64,000 nt of DNA from Halomonas sp. 'Soap Lake #6' (GCF_003031405.1 NZ_CP020469.1:3844001-3908000); one strand, 5' to 3'; positions 8,418 through 18,467 are shown, numbered from the stretch's first letter. Translations and numbers: made by a program. The notes: generated from the letters alone by a model not told the origin.

Positions 8418-10214
8418 ATGAGTACTAATACATCTTTGACCCAACCCAAGCACCCTATCCGTCAGGTACTAGGCCCTATACGGGGACGGCTAACCATCGC
8501 CGCACTACTGGCTAGCCTTGGCACGATGCTGACACTGGTACCACTGGCAGGTATCGCCCATATCGCCAACATTCTGTTTGCTAACGCAGACACCTCAAAA
8601 CTGATGACAGGACATATAGAGACCGAAATCTGGTGGACAGTCATTGCCAGTGTGGTGTGCGTCTTCGTCGGTATGGCGTTGATGTTCGCTGGCGAACTAA
8701 CGGCACATTTGGCTGATAACCGTATAACTCACTACCTGCGCTTGGCAGTCATACAACGGTTAGCTCAGGTGCCGCTGGGCTGGTTTACCAGCCGAGCATC
8801 AGGCGAAGTGAAGCAGGCAATGCAAGATGATATTGCCACGCTACACAGCCTGACGGCGCACTTCTACACTGCGGTGGGGAGAGCTTCGGGGGCACTGCTG
8901 GTTTCGGTTATTTACCTTTTCGCACTCGATTGGCGGATGGCGATTATCGCGCTACTGCCGTTACCTGGGTTCTTGCTGTTCCTACGCCGAGCCATGAAAT
9001 CCAGTAACGTAAACATGCATGAATTCGTTACTCGGCTGGAACGCATTAACAGCACAACCACTGAGTTTGTGAGCGGCATCCCGGTGGTCAAGGCGTTCGG
9101 TGTTAACGGCCAAGCACATAGCAACTACCAAAAGGCAGTCGATGACTTTGCCCAAGCTTTTGACCGTTTCACCCGTCCTCTAGTGGCATCGATGGCCCAT
9201 GCCCATGCGATGGTGACGCCGGTAACGGTGCTGGGTCTGGTGCTGGCTGTTGGCACACTGTTCATAGCCATAGGCTGGATGACGCCAGTTGAAATACTGC
9301 CGTTTGTTCTAGTGGCGCCGGGTATCTGCGCGCCGTTACTACTACTGCATACATTACTACACGATTTGGGCAGTGCTGTTGGCGCAGCCCAGCGGGTACT
9401 GGCGCTGCTGGAAACACCCATACTGGAACAACCCAGCCATAACCAGCAGCTTCCCTCAGGTCATGAGATCCGTTTCGAGAGTGTGGGCTACGCCTATAGT
9501 GACTCGCACAGGGCGCTATCGAGCATCAACTTCACTCTTAAACCTGGGACGGTCACAGCCATCGTTGGGCCATCAGGTGTGGGCAAATCAACCTTGGCTA
9601 AGCTGCTACTGCGCTTTTTTGATCCTACGCAAGGATGCATCACGCTGGGCGGGGTAGATCTGCGCCACCTTGAGACGTCGGCACTCTACCGGCACATTGG
9701 CTTTGTACTACAGGAAGTTCGCCTGATCCACGCCAGTATCCGCGACAACATTGCATTGGGCCGCCCTTCGGCTAGCCAGCAAGAGATTGAAGATGCGGCA
9801 CGCGCTGCGAACATTCACGAACGCATTCTGGCCCTGCCACACGGTTATAGCTCGGTGGTTGGTGAAGACGTACAGCTTTCTGGCGGTGAGCAACAACGTG
9901 TGAGTATTGCACGCGCCATATTGCTTGATCCCCCCGTACTCGTTCTCGATGAAGCCACAGCGGCTACAGATGCTGGCAACGAAGTAGCCATCCAGGAGGC
10001 TCTGTCACGTTTCGCACAGGGCCGCACGCTGCTGGTCATCGCCCATCGGCTCGACACGGTAAAGCACGCCGACCAAATTCTGGTGCTCGATAGCGGCACG
10101 ATCATCGAACAAGGCTCCCATCAACACTTACTGGCTCAACGAGGTCTGTATACGCGGCTATGGACACTGGGCGACTACGCAACAATCACGGAGCCGAAGG
10201 TGCCGTCATGCTGA
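8418..10214 (+). CDS. ABC transporter, fused permease-ATPase (IrtA/YbtP-like subunit)
   Basis: A half-size ABC protein of 598 residues: six-helix transmembrane domain (about 20-300), then an ATPase with Walker A GPSGVGKST (about 385), signature LSGGEQQRV (about 488), Walker B VLVLDEAT (about 507) and the H-loop in IAHRLDTV (about 540). With the next gene it should form a heterodimer. Pairs of this exporter fold beside siderophore uptake genes include YbtPQ and mycobacterial IrtAB, which act as importers in the inner membrane. It is the first gene of a six-gene run. Export of a siderophore or drug is the main alternative. Confidence 0.88.
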   Translation: MSTNTSLTQPKHPIRQVLGPIRGRLTIAALLASLGTMLTLVPLAGIAHIANILFANADTSKLMTGHIETEIWWTVIASVVCVFVGMALMFAGELTAHLADNRITHYLRLAVIQRLAQVPLGWFTSRASGEVKQAMQDDIATLHSLTAHFYTAVGRASGALLVSVIYLFALDWRMAIIALLPLPGFLLFLRRAMKSSNVNMHEFVTRLERINSTTTEFVSGIPVVKAFGVNGQAHSNYQKAVDDFAQAFDRFTRPLVASMAHAHAMVTPVTVLGLVLAVGTLFIAIGWMTPVEILPFVLVAPGICAPLLLLHTLLHDLGSAVGAAQRVLALLETPILEQPSHNQQLPSGHEIRFESVGYAYSDSHRALSSINFTLKPGTVTAIVGPSGVGKSTLAKLLLRFFDPTQGCITLGGVDLRHLETSALYRHIGFVLQEVRLIHASIRDNIALGRPSASQQEIEDAARAANIHERILALPHGYSSVVGEDVQLSGGEQQRVSIARAILLDPPVLVLDEATAATDAGNEVAIQEALSRFAQGRTLLVIAHRLDTVKHADQILVLDSGTIIEQGSHQHLLAQRGLYTRLWTLGDYATITEPKVPSC

Positions 10215-11977
10215 AGATGTTTATTCAACTACTAGGCAAAGATCTGGCTCTTTTCCGTCGCTACGTATGGATGGCCCTCATCTATGGTGTTCTTTGCAGC
10301 CTGACAGTTACCGTACTTGTGCCGATTCTCACCCAATTGCTGAGCGGTAACTTGCCCGCAACAGTGCCATGGTTAGTCGTACTACTGATTGGTATCGCCA
10401 CCTGCTGGGGTTTACGCCGGTACGTGGAACAAGCGGGGGTACGTGTAGGCATTGCCGTACTTCAGGGCGGGCGCCACCGGTTAGGTGAGCATGTGGCGCG
10501 TCTGCCCGTGGGCTGGTTTACACCATCGAATACCGCACGTCTTAGCCACGTTGCCACCCAGGGCATGATGGCCGTGGCCCAGCTTCCAGCACACGTGTTC
10601 ACACCGGTTATTACCGGCGTAGTGGCACCGGTGATCATTATTATCGCCTTATTCTTGTTACATGGGCCTCTAGGTTTGACGGCGTTGGTGGCGCTGCCGC
10701 TACTGGCGGGTGTTTTCTTTCTCACGACAAAGCTTGCACGGCGTGCTGACAATGCCTTCCAACGGCACTTTGCTGATACCAGCCAGCGTGTGGTCGAATT
10801 TGCTCAAGCCCAGTCCGTATTGCGCGCTTTTAGTGGTGACAGTGGCAGTACACGTTTTCTTGAACAAGCGGTCGAAAAACAGCACCGCTCGGGAGTTAAG
10901 CTGGCCTGCCTTTCGGCGCTGTCGGCGATGCTCAATGCCTGGGCGGTACAGGCTGTGTTCGCTGTATTGCTGGTCGTAGCAATGCTCTGGATGAATATTC
11001 ACCTGGGCGGCACGCTAACAGAAGAAAACATCATTGGCGCCACTATCGCGCTGCTGCTGGTTAGTCGGTTCATCGACCCGCTGTTGGAAGTCGCTAATTA
11101 TGGCGAAGTCTTACGCAGCGCACGTGGCCAACTTGATGAAATACATCACATATTCGCAGCTACCCCCCTACCTGAACCCAGCGCACCACGCTCACCCTGC
11201 AGTGCTGCGATTGAACTGCGTGACGTGCATTTCCGCTACGCACCAAGTGAACCAGCGGTACTAAACAGCGTGAGCCTGTATATCGCCCCCGGCAGCATGA
11301 CAGCACTTATTGGCGAATCAGGCTCAGGAAAGACCACGCTGGCACGGCTGATCGCACGTTTTTTCGATGTAGAGCGGGGCAGCATTTTAATTGGTGACGT
11401 GGATGTACGGCAGATGTCCAGCGTTCAGCTAGCCAGTCAGATCAGTCAGATATTCCAGGATAACTATCTGTTTACTGGCAGTATTGCCGACAACATTCGG
11501 ATCGGTAAAGCTGATGCTAGCGACGCCGAGATGACAGAGGCAGCGCATCAGGCTGGCGTGTCTGAAATTATCGAGCGCCTGCCTCAAGGCATTGACACCC
11601 CGGTTGGCGAAGGAGGCGCCCGCCTTTCCGGCGGCGAACGCCAGCGTATCGCTATCGCTCGGGCACTAATTAAAAATGCGCCCATCCTGCTGGTAGATGA
11701 AGCGACTGCCGCGCTGGATGCGGAGAATCAGGCAGCCATTGCCGAGGTGCTTGCACGGCTGCGTGGCCACCGCACGATCTTAGTGATCGCACATCAGCTT
11801 TCCACAGTGGCAATGGCAGATCAGATAGTCGTGCTTGATGGTGGCCAAATCGTTGAGCAGGGTTCACCCGAGCAGTTGCGTGCCAGCCAGGGGCGCTACG
11901 CACAATTTCTTAGCCAGCGACAAGCCGCGAAGGGGTGGCGTATCACGCAGGATGACGCTGATGGAGCGTGCTCCTGA
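10208..11977 (+). CDS. ABC transporter, fused permease-ATPase (IrtB/YbtQ-like subunit)
   Basis: Partner half-transporter of 589 residues with a six-helix domain and an ATPase: Walker A GESGSGKTT (about 369), signature LSGGERQRI (about 472), Walker B ILLVDEATAALD (about 492) and H-loop IAHQLSTV. I place the start at ATG 10208, behind GGAGCCGAAGG and overlapping the previous stop by 7 bases; an earlier in-frame ATG at 10160 lacks a site and lies deep inside the upstream gene. Overlap implies coupled translation with the first subunit. The role is as for the preceding gene. Confidence 0.88.
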   Translation: MLKMFIQLLGKDLALFRRYVWMALIYGVLCSLTVTVLVPILTQLLSGNLPATVPWLVVLLIGIATCWGLRRYVEQAGVRVGIAVLQGGRHRLGEHVARLPVGWFTPSNTARLSHVATQGMMAVAQLPAHVFTPVITGVVAPVIIIIALFLLHGPLGLTALVALPLLAGVFFLTTKLARRADNAFQRHFADTSQRVVEFAQAQSVLRAFSGDSGSTRFLEQAVEKQHRSGVKLACLSALSAMLNAWAVQAVFAVLLVVAMLWMNIHLGGTLTEENIIGATIALLLVSRFIDPLLEVANYGEVLRSARGQLDEIHHIFAATPLPEPSAPRSPCSAAIELRDVHFRYAPSEPAVLNSVSLYIAPGSMTALIGESGSGKTTLARLIARFFDVERGSILIGDVDVRQMSSVQLASQISQIFQDNYLFTGSIADNIRIGKADASDAEMTEAAHQAGVSEIIERLPQGIDTPVGEGGARLSGGERQRIAIARALIKNAPILLVDEATAALDAENQAAIAEVLARLRGHRTILVIAHQLSTVAMADQIVVLDGGQIVEQGSPEQLRASQGRYAQFLSQRQAAKGWRITQDDADGACS

Positions 11978-12963
11978 TGCGCATGTATCTAAGACGTATG
12001 TGCCTGATTCGTATGCATATGATACATATGTACCTGCCCGGTCTGTTTGTGATCCTGTGCGGCACTTCACTGCTGGTTGGCGCTCAGCAGATAACTTGGT
12101 CACAGCTGTTCATGCTGTCAGACGACGCATGGCTGACACTGACCGCCAGCCGCCTGCCACGCCTGATAACGGTAGTGTTGACGGGGGTGGGCCTAGCTAT
12201 CTGTGGCGTAATCCTGCAACACATTGTGCGTAACAAATTCGTTGAGCCAGCGACCACTGGGGGGCTAGATGCAGCGAAGCTCGGTATTCTGGTCTCACTG
12301 ACGCTGACACCTGGGATTAGCACTGGCGGAAGGATGCTTTTCGCACTGACCTTCTGCTTCGCGGCGAATCTGATTTTTATCGCCATCATCCGCCGCATCA
12401 AGTTCAAGAACGCCGTTCTTATTCCGGTCATTGGCCTTATGTACGGTGGCGTTCTGAGCGCCATTGCTGAGTTCTACGCCTATCGTTACAACATCCTGCA
12501 GAGCATGCAGGGCTGGCTGCTGGGAGACTTTTCCAAGGTTGTTCAGGGCAACTACGAAATCATCTACCTGATCCTGCCGGTTGTTGTGCTTACCTATGTC
12601 TATGCCCACCGTTTTACGGTGCTTGGGATGGGCGAAGAGATCGCCACTAGCCTAGGAGTAAGTTACTTAGCAACGGCGGCAATCGGTCTAATTCTTGTGG
12701 CAGTCACCGTGTCGGTCACGGTCATCACCGTTGGGGCGATCCCTTTCGTCGGGCTGGTCATCCCCAATCTGGTCGCGCTGTACTACGGCGACAACTTAAA
12801 CCGGACCCTGCCCGCTGTTGCGCTGGCAGGCGCCTCTCTACTGCTAGCCTGCGACATTTTTGGTCGCCTTCTTATCTATCCCTTTGAGGTGCCCATTGGC
12901 TTGACCGCAGCCAGCGTGGGCGGCCTGCTCTTTCTGGTGCTCATCGTCGGGAGAAAAAAGTGA
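11977..12963 (+). CDS. Iron-siderophore ABC permease, FecCD family (first subunit)
   Basis: FecCD-type inner membrane permease of 328 residues, similar in type to FatD/VctD of catecholate siderophore importers. It shows SRLPRLITVVLTGVGLAICGVILQHIVRNKFVEP near the N-terminus and VGAIPFVGLVIPNLVALYYG late in the protein. The chosen start ATG 11977 follows GGAG and overlaps the previous stop (TGATG). The first 20 residues are unusual: four degenerate 15-bp units give RMYLR, RMCLI, RMHMI and HMYLP. It pairs with the next permease. Confidence 0.92.
   Translation: MRMYLRRMCLIRMHMIHMYLPGLFVILCGTSLLVGAQQITWSQLFMLSDDAWLTLTASRLPRLITVVLTGVGLAICGVILQHIVRNKFVEPATTGGLDAAKLGILVSLTLTPGISTGGRMLFALTFCFAANLIFIAIIRRIKFKNAVLIPVIGLMYGGVLSAIAEFYAYRYNILQSMQGWLLGDFSKVVQGNYEIIYLILPVVVLTYVYAHRFTVLGMGEEIATSLGVSYLATAAIGLILVAVTVSVTVITVGAIPFVGLVIPNLVALYYGDNLNRTLPAVALAGASLLLACDIFGRLLIYPFEVPIGLTAASVGGLLFLVLIVGRKK
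11980..12039 (+). repeat. Degenerate 15-bp tandem units at the permease N-terminus
   Basis: Four consecutive 15-base units share the form CRYATGYRYMTRANN and encode a repeated (R/H)-M-x-x-x pattern rich in Met and Arg. The repeat stays in frame with the permease. It may reflect slippage, or the true start may be one of the inner ATG codons. Confidence 0.5.
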
Positions 12964-13910
12964 TGCCCAACGTTACTCGGCACGCTACCTGGATAGTGAT
13001 CATCATCTTGGCGATAGCCTTTGTATTTATTCGCTCTGGCTTCGATTTTGACTATGTCATCCCTAAACGACTCACACGATTGGCCGCCATGATGATTGGC
13101 GGAGTGTGCATAGCCTGGTCGGCAATTTCATTCCAGACCATCACCGGAAACCGGATACTGACACCAGCGATCATGGGGTACGAGGCCGTCTATCTGCTGT
13201 TCCAGGCCCTTTTGATTCTGATCATGGGGGCGCGAAGCCTGGCGGTGCTCGGCACGCACGGTAACTTCTTCCTCTCTATCCTGCTGATGCTCACCTATTC
13301 ATGGGCTATTCATCGTTGGCTTTTCCGAGAAGGCAGAGACAACGTGTATTTCCTGCTCCTTGTGGGGCTGGTGCTAACGATGGTAATCGGTACTTTCACT
13401 CAGTTTGTTCAGCTAAAAATCAGCCCCGGCGAGTTTTCCATTCTCATGGGCTATAGCCAAGCATCTTTCGGCAAGGCAGGGCCTAGCCAACTACTCTACT
13501 CGGCTCTCCTCGTTGCCATGATATGCCTAGTGGGTATTAAGACCCTGTCGACACTCGATGTCCTCTCGCTGGGCCGGGAGCAGGCTATTTCCCTGGGAAT
13601 CGATTACCGACGGCACGTGCAGCTCCATCTCGCATTGATTGCAGCGCTTGTGGCGGTTTCAACCAGTCTGCTCGGCCCTACTGCGTTTATGGGGATATTC
13701 GTTGCCAATACCACCTATGCGCTGGCCCGAACGTTTAAACATCGGGTCACGCTCCCCATGGGTAGCGCCATTGCCATCGGTATTTTCATCCTCGCCCAGC
13801 TCTTGGTCGAACATATCTTCAACTACAAAACTACCGTCGGCATCCTCGTTAACCTGGTTTGTGGCGCTTACTTCCTCACGCTGATGGTGCGCACGCGAGG
13901 CACTGCATGA
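12963..13910 (+). CDS. Iron-siderophore ABC permease, FecCD family (second subunit)
   Basis: Second FecCD permease, 315 residues from ATG 12963 (a GTG at 12960 is also possible), resembling FatC/VctG. Motifs include KRLTRLAAMMIGGVCIAWSAISFQTITGNRILTPAIMGYE and LLGPTAFMGIFVANTTYALA. The start overlaps the preceding stop, and the stop overlaps the next start, so the permeases and ATPase are translationally coupled. It forms the heterodimeric channel with the 11977 gene. Confidence 0.92.
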   Translation: MPNVTRHATWIVIIILAIAFVFIRSGFDFDYVIPKRLTRLAAMMIGGVCIAWSAISFQTITGNRILTPAIMGYEAVYLLFQALLILIMGARSLAVLGTHGNFFLSILLMLTYSWAIHRWLFREGRDNVYFLLLVGLVLTMVIGTFTQFVQLKISPGEFSILMGYSQASFGKAGPSQLLYSALLVAMICLVGIKTLSTLDVLSLGREQAISLGIDYRRHVQLHLALIAALVAVSTSLLGPTAFMGIFVANTTYALARTFKHRVTLPMGSAIAIGIFILAQLLVEHIFNYKTTVGILVNLVCGAYFLTLMVRTRGTA

Positions 13911-14683
13911 TCACCGTAAAAAACCTGCATAAAACCTATGGAAACAGCAGTGTTGTTTCCAATGTAAATGTCCACTTTCCGGCACAGCAACTGACATCGC
14001 TTATTGGCCCCAATGGGGCAGGCAAAACGACGCTGCTAATGATGATCGCACGTCTGCTAACACCGACCCAGGGTGAGATTTTCCTTGAAAACCGGAGCGT
14101 CTCAGATATCCGCACCAGCGAGTATGCCAAGCGTGTAGCCACCTTGCGTCAGGCGCCCGAGTTTAATCTGCGCTTGACGGTCGAGGAGCTTGTTGCTTTT
14201 GGGCGCTTCCCCTACAGCCGTGGCGCACTAACAAGTAAAGACCGCTGGGTGATTGATGAAGCTATCGCGTTTCTATCGTTGGCACCACTACGCAAAGCCT
14301 ACCTTGATGAGCTTAGCGGTGGTCAGCGCCAGATGGCTTACCTAGCCATGACCATCGCTCAGCAGACGAATTGCCTGCTGTTGGATGAGCCGCTGAACAA
14401 TCTCGATATAAAGCATGCCGTCCAGATCATGCGTGCGCTTCGCCGCCTCTGCGACGAGCACGGGCGCACCGTCATTCTGGTCGTTCATGACATCAACTTT
14501 GCCGCTAACTACTCGGATCACATCGTCGCCATGAAAGGGGGAGAGGTTCATTGCGTTGGTGCCGTTACGGAGGTCGTGACTGCACCACAGTTACGTGAAC
14601 TCTACGGGCTGAATTTCGAGGTCACCCATAACGAGCACGGATGCTTATGCAACTACTTCACACCATCAGAGGCATTGGAATGA
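13907..14683 (+). CDS. Iron-siderophore ABC transporter ATPase (FecE/VctC-like)
   Basis: Cytoplasmic ATPase of 258 residues driving the FecCD permeases. It has Walker A GPNGAGKTT (about residue 35), signature LSGGQRQMAYLAM (about 136), Walker B CLLLDEPLNNLD and the switch His in VVHDINFA. Start ATG 13907 overlaps the upstream stop as ATGA; an earlier in-frame start at 13859 lies inside the permease gene. Confidence 0.95.
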   Translation: MITVKNLHKTYGNSSVVSNVNVHFPAQQLTSLIGPNGAGKTTLLMMIARLLTPTQGEIFLENRSVSDIRTSEYAKRVATLRQAPEFNLRLTVEELVAFGRFPYSRGALTSKDRWVIDEAIAFLSLAPLRKAYLDELSGGQRQMAYLAMTIAQQTNCLLLDEPLNNLDIKHAVQIMRALRRLCDEHGRTVILVVHDINFAANYSDHIVAMKGGEVHCVGAVTEVVTAPQLRELYGLNFEVTHNEHGCLCNYFTPSEALE

Positions 14684-15687
14684 GACGAAACCTTAAAAAC
14701 AGCTATTGGGTATTGGGCCTGATCATTGCCACTATGGCTACGATACAAGGGTGCGACCAAAGAGCAGCAAAACCTGTGTCGACAGCTGCACAGTCGACGT
14801 CAGACAGCTCCCCGACGCCGGAAGGCTTCACGCCCATTACGGTTCAACACGCGCTAGGCGCGACCGTGATTGAGCATCTGCCGCAACGTGTAGCAGCACT
14901 CGACATGAATGAAGTCGATTTTCTCGACCAGTTGGATATCCCCATCGTTGGCATGCCGAAGGATTTTATTCCCCACTTTCTCAGCGAATACCAAGATGCC
15001 CCAGATATTCAGGACCTGGGGGCCATTGTGCACCCCAACTTGGAACGAGTGCATGCGGCCCGCCCTGATCTGATTCTGATCACCTCACTACAGGCGAACC
15101 ACTATAACGAGTTGACCGAGATAGCCCCGACAATCCATTTCGATGTGGATTACCGCAATAGTCAGGCCAACCACATAGAGGTCATCAAAGATCACCTCAT
15201 GATGCTGGGGAGAATTTTCAATAAAGAAGATATTGCGCGTCAGCAAGTCGCTGAGCTAACTAGCAAAGTTGAGGAAACCAGACACGTCACCCAAGGCCGC
15301 CCTGAGAAAGCGCTTGTCCTGCTGCACAACAACGGTGCTTTCAGTTCCTTTGGCGTGCAGTCCCGCTACGGCTTCATCTTCACTGAATTCGGCGTGCAGC
15401 CTGCTAGTCCAGGGGTCGACACCGGCCTGCACGGCCAGCCAATTTCCAGCGAATTCATCCAGCAGGCCAATCCCGACATCATCTATGTAGTGGACCGAAC
15501 GGCCGTGATGGAGAACCACTCCGCAATGGACGCCGAGCGCATGGCTAACCCACTGATACGCCAAACCAACGCTTGGAAAAACGGCCGAGTGATCTTTGTC
15601 GATGCAGAGGCCTGGTATATCACCGCTGCCAGCGTTAGCTCTCTGGCGATTATCGCCGACGAGATTATCGAAGGTTACCAAGACTGA
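14680..15687 (+). CDS. Siderophore-binding periplasmic lipoprotein (FatB/VctP-like)
   Basis: Substrate-binding protein of the iron-chelate importer, 335 residues. Start ATG 14680 overlaps the ATPase stop and follows AGAGG. The signal peptide ends in the lipobox TIQGC (Cys near residue 24), so the protein should be lipid-anchored to the inner membrane. The fold signature is present: RVAALDMNEVDFLDQLDIPIVGMP, HPNLERVHAARPDLILI and a late NPLIRQTNAWKNGRVIFVD. Similarity to the FatB/VctP group suggests a catecholate-type ferric siderophore; this is inference. Confidence 0.93.
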   Translation: MRRNLKNSYWVLGLIIATMATIQGCDQRAAKPVSTAAQSTSDSSPTPEGFTPITVQHALGATVIEHLPQRVAALDMNEVDFLDQLDIPIVGMPKDFIPHFLSEYQDAPDIQDLGAIVHPNLERVHAARPDLILITSLQANHYNELTEIAPTIHFDVDYRNSQANHIEVIKDHLMMLGRIFNKEDIARQQVAELTSKVEETRHVTQGRPEKALVLLHNNGAFSSFGVQSRYGFIFTEFGVQPASPGVDTGLHGQPISSEFIQQANPDIIYVVDRTAVMENHSAMDAERMANPLIRQTNAWKNGRVIFVDAEAWYITAASVSSLAIIADEIIEGYQD

Positions 15688-15808
15688 TTGATCGTCGGGT
15701 CTAGCCAAACCCTAAAGCGCATTTATTCACCGTCCGGTTAAGCATTTTGCTGCTCGCTTGCGAGGCACGGTGAAAGCTCCCCCCTGTCTCACACAAAAGG
15801 AACCCAGC

Positions 15809-18097
15809 ATGACCAGACACTCCTACAACCTGCTCCCTGTACGTCCTATACCACAGATGTCGCGCCTATATTCCGCCTTTGAAATCAGCCACCAAACGGT
15901 AGCTAAGAGAACGCTACAGTTAGCCTTGAGCGCAAGCGCAGTAATGGCGTTGGCTACACCGGCGCTGGCACAAATGGAGGCTGAGTCAGTAGCAACGCCG
16001 CATGGTTCTAATGCATCGGCAGCCCCGGTTACTCAGACCGCTGGAGGTGTTGTCACATTGGCACCTGTCACGGTACAGGGAGAAGCTGCCTCAGCGGCCA
16101 ATGCTTACGCTGGTGGTCAGGTAACTTACGGCAGCCGCGTAGGGTTCTTGGGCGACAAGGACTTCATGGAAACGCCATTCAGCGTGATCAGCTATACAGA
16201 CAGTTTCATAGAGAACCAACAAGCCAGAAGTATTACCGATGTGATTGCTGCCACCGACCCCTCCGTATTCAGCAACGGGGTTACCGGCGCATGGAGCGAA
16301 AACTATTCCATACGCGGATTTAGTTCCAGCACCAGCGACGTCACCCTAGGAGGCCTTCACGGTATGGCACCGTATTACCGCACCTCGCCGGAGATGTTTG
16401 AGCGTATCGAGGTACTCAAAGGCCCCTCAGCACTGCTCAACGGCATGCCCCCAGGCGGCTCCGTGGGCGGCGCTATCAACTTAGTACCCAAACGCGCAGG
16501 CGACGAACCCCTGACGCGCTTAACGACAACCTATATGTCCGACGCACAATTCGGCGGGCACATCGATGTGGGACGGCGATTAGGCGAAGAACAGCAGTTT
16601 GGAATTCGTTTTAACGGCGTCTACCGGGATGGGGAGGGGGCGATTAACCAACAAGAGTCGGAAGTTCAAATGGGTTCCCTGGGGCTGGATTGGCGTAGCG
16701 AGCGCTTGCGGCTTTCCGCAGACCTATACAGTGCCGACGACCGTGTAGATGGCCCAACACGCGGTATTAACTTAGCCCCCGGCTTAGCCGTGCCTCATCC
16801 GCCTAAGCCAAACACCCTGATTAACCCCGATTGGGCATTTGCCGAAACACGGGATAAAGGCGCGATCATTCGCGGTGAATTTGATTTTACCGACGAAATC
16901 ATGGCCTATGCTGCTCTTGGCACCAGCGAGACGAACTACTCATACAATGGCGCGATGTCAGCCCAAGTTCTCGACACAGCGGGTAATTACCGAACCAGCA
17001 TTGGGCAACTGGCTTTCGATGTGGACAGAACATCCTCAGAGGTAGGATTGCAAAGCAGTTTTCAGACCGGTGGCATAGGCCACCAATTGACCATAAATGC
17101 CACCCATTACGAGCAGCAACAGAATGACTATGGCCGCAGAACGGTGCCAGGCGCGGATTGGACCACCAATTTATATAATCCCACTTGGGGACCGGCAGCC
17201 GAGTTCATCACGCCGCACATCTCCAAAACGGAATTGCGTCTGAATAGCTACGGCTTAGCGGATACTCTCTCCTTCGCCGAAGACCGGGTACATCTGACAG
17301 TCGGTGTCCGCCGCCAAGAGGTGGTCAGCGATACTTATAGTGTCACGACCGGAGCGCGTACATCCCGCTATGATGAGAGTGCTACCACCCCCGCCACTGC
17401 ACTGCTAATCAACGCCACGGACAATGTCTCCTTATACGCCAACTACATTGAAGGGCTAAGCCAGGGGGCCACGGCGCCGATAACTGCGACTAACGCAGGA
17501 GAAGTGTTTGAGCCCTACAAGACCAAACAAAAAGAGATCGGCGTCAAACTTGATCTTGGCGAATTTGCTCATACATTCAGCTTGTATGAGATCACACGCC
17601 CCAGCAGCTATACCGACCCCGTTACCAACATCTTCTCCTTCGGCGGTGAGCAGCGCAACCGGGGCTTGGAATGGAGCTTTTTTGGCTCACCCTTACCCAG
17701 CATGCGCTTGATGGGCGGGATCGCTTATGTTGATCCCAAACTCACCCAAACCGCAGGCGGCATCAATCAAGGCAATCAGGCCACCGGCATACCCGACCTA
17801 CAAGCCAAGCTCGGCACAGAATGGGATGTACCCGCATCGCAAGGCTTGACACTGATGGCCAACGCAACCGCCATGTCCGAGCAATATATCAATGCCGACA
17901 ACTCACTGTCTGTGCCAGGGCACACGATTTACGATGTTGGCGCACGCTATACCACCAATATTTCCAGCCATCCGCTAACGTTGCGGGCAAATATCAATAA
18001 TGTAACGAACAAGGCGTATTGGGGAATGCCGCTACTGTCCAGCTTAGCCCTGGGCGCGCCGCGCACCTTCATGCTTTCGGCTACGTTAGACTTCTAA
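15809..18097 (+). CDS. TonB-dependent siderophore receptor
   Basis: Outer membrane gated-barrel receptor of 762 residues. The start ATG 15809 follows AAAAGGA; the longer frame from TTG 15758 has no such site. A long n-region precedes a signal peptide ending PALAQ (about residue 55). A TonB-box-like segment (TLAPVTVQG) and plug domain follow, with SVISYTDSFIENQQARSITDVI, YSIRGF and FERIEVLKGPSALLNGMPPGGSVGGAINLVPKR. The barrel ends PRTFMLSATLDF with a terminal Phe as BAM signal. As last gene after the importer it should bring the same chelate across the outer membrane. Confidence 0.95.
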   Translation: MTRHSYNLLPVRPIPQMSRLYSAFEISHQTVAKRTLQLALSASAVMALATPALAQMEAESVATPHGSNASAAPVTQTAGGVVTLAPVTVQGEAASAANAYAGGQVTYGSRVGFLGDKDFMETPFSVISYTDSFIENQQARSITDVIAATDPSVFSNGVTGAWSENYSIRGFSSSTSDVTLGGLHGMAPYYRTSPEMFERIEVLKGPSALLNGMPPGGSVGGAINLVPKRAGDEPLTRLTTTYMSDAQFGGHIDVGRRLGEEQQFGIRFNGVYRDGEGAINQQESEVQMGSLGLDWRSERLRLSADLYSADDRVDGPTRGINLAPGLAVPHPPKPNTLINPDWAFAETRDKGAIIRGEFDFTDEIMAYAALGTSETNYSYNGAMSAQVLDTAGNYRTSIGQLAFDVDRTSSEVGLQSSFQTGGIGHQLTINATHYEQQQNDYGRRTVPGADWTTNLYNPTWGPAAEFITPHISKTELRLNSYGLADTLSFAEDRVHLTVGVRRQEVVSDTYSVTTGARTSRYDESATTPATALLINATDNVSLYANYIEGLSQGATAPITATNAGEVFEPYKTKQKEIGVKLDLGEFAHTFSLYEITRPSSYTDPVTNIFSFGGEQRNRGLEWSFFGSPLPSMRLMGGIAYVDPKLTQTAGGINQGNQATGIPDLQAKLGTEWDVPASQGLTLMANATAMSEQYINADNSLSVPGHTIYDVGARYTTNISSHPLTLRANINNVTNKAYWGMPLLSSLALGAPRTFMLSATLDF

Positions 18098-18407
18098 ACA
18101 TCGCGACGATGGCGTTTGGTTTTTATAGCCACTTAGGCAATTTGCCAAACGCCCCAATGTAAACCCAAGGGTTTAAACCACACGCCCGCCTTCATGATGA
18201 ATTAAAAGGAGGCGGGCGCATAAACCGGCTGTGGATAACTTAAACAGCCAGGTGTTGCTTCTACTGAGCACGCCCTTACAAAGCCTGCTGATATTTTTCC
18301 AGACGGTGAGCTGTATCAGACGACTCACCTCAACCTAGGGCCACGTTCTCACCGGCCATCAAGCGCGACCATTCTCAGCTCTCAGCCTCATTGTCTCGAC
18401 CATCACA
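18098..18407. other. Intergenic region with hairpins, end of siderophore locus
   Basis: Three inverted repeats follow the receptor gene: GGCGTTTGG/CCAAACGCC (18111-18153), TAAACCC-AA-GGGTTTA (18160-18175, one base left unpaired outside the arms) and CGCCCGCCT/AGGCGGGCG (18183-18218). None has a clear T tract, but together they probably end the siderophore operon. No gene is visible up to 18407. Confidence 0.6.
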
Positions 18408-18424
18408 ATTCCGCATAACGGTAT
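18408..18424 (+). promoter_or_regulatory. IclR-type operator, copy 1 (enoyl-CoA hydratase)
   Basis: Sequence ATTCCGCATAACGGTAT, a near-palindrome of the family shared by seven sites up to 33985. Its centre (18416) is 46 bp before the first base of the -10 box, an activator-like position. Confidence 0.65.
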
Positions 18425-18438
18425 TTTATTTCGATAAA

Positions 18439-18467
18439 TTGACAGCTATATAAGTCGCCTTCATTAT
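18439..18467 (+). promoter_or_regulatory. Sigma-70 promoter for the enoyl-CoA hydratase
   Basis: TTGACA at 18439-18444 and CATTAT at 18462-18467 with a 17-base spacer. It is the best-formed promoter of this block and lies about 100 bases before the start codon. Confidence 0.65.
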
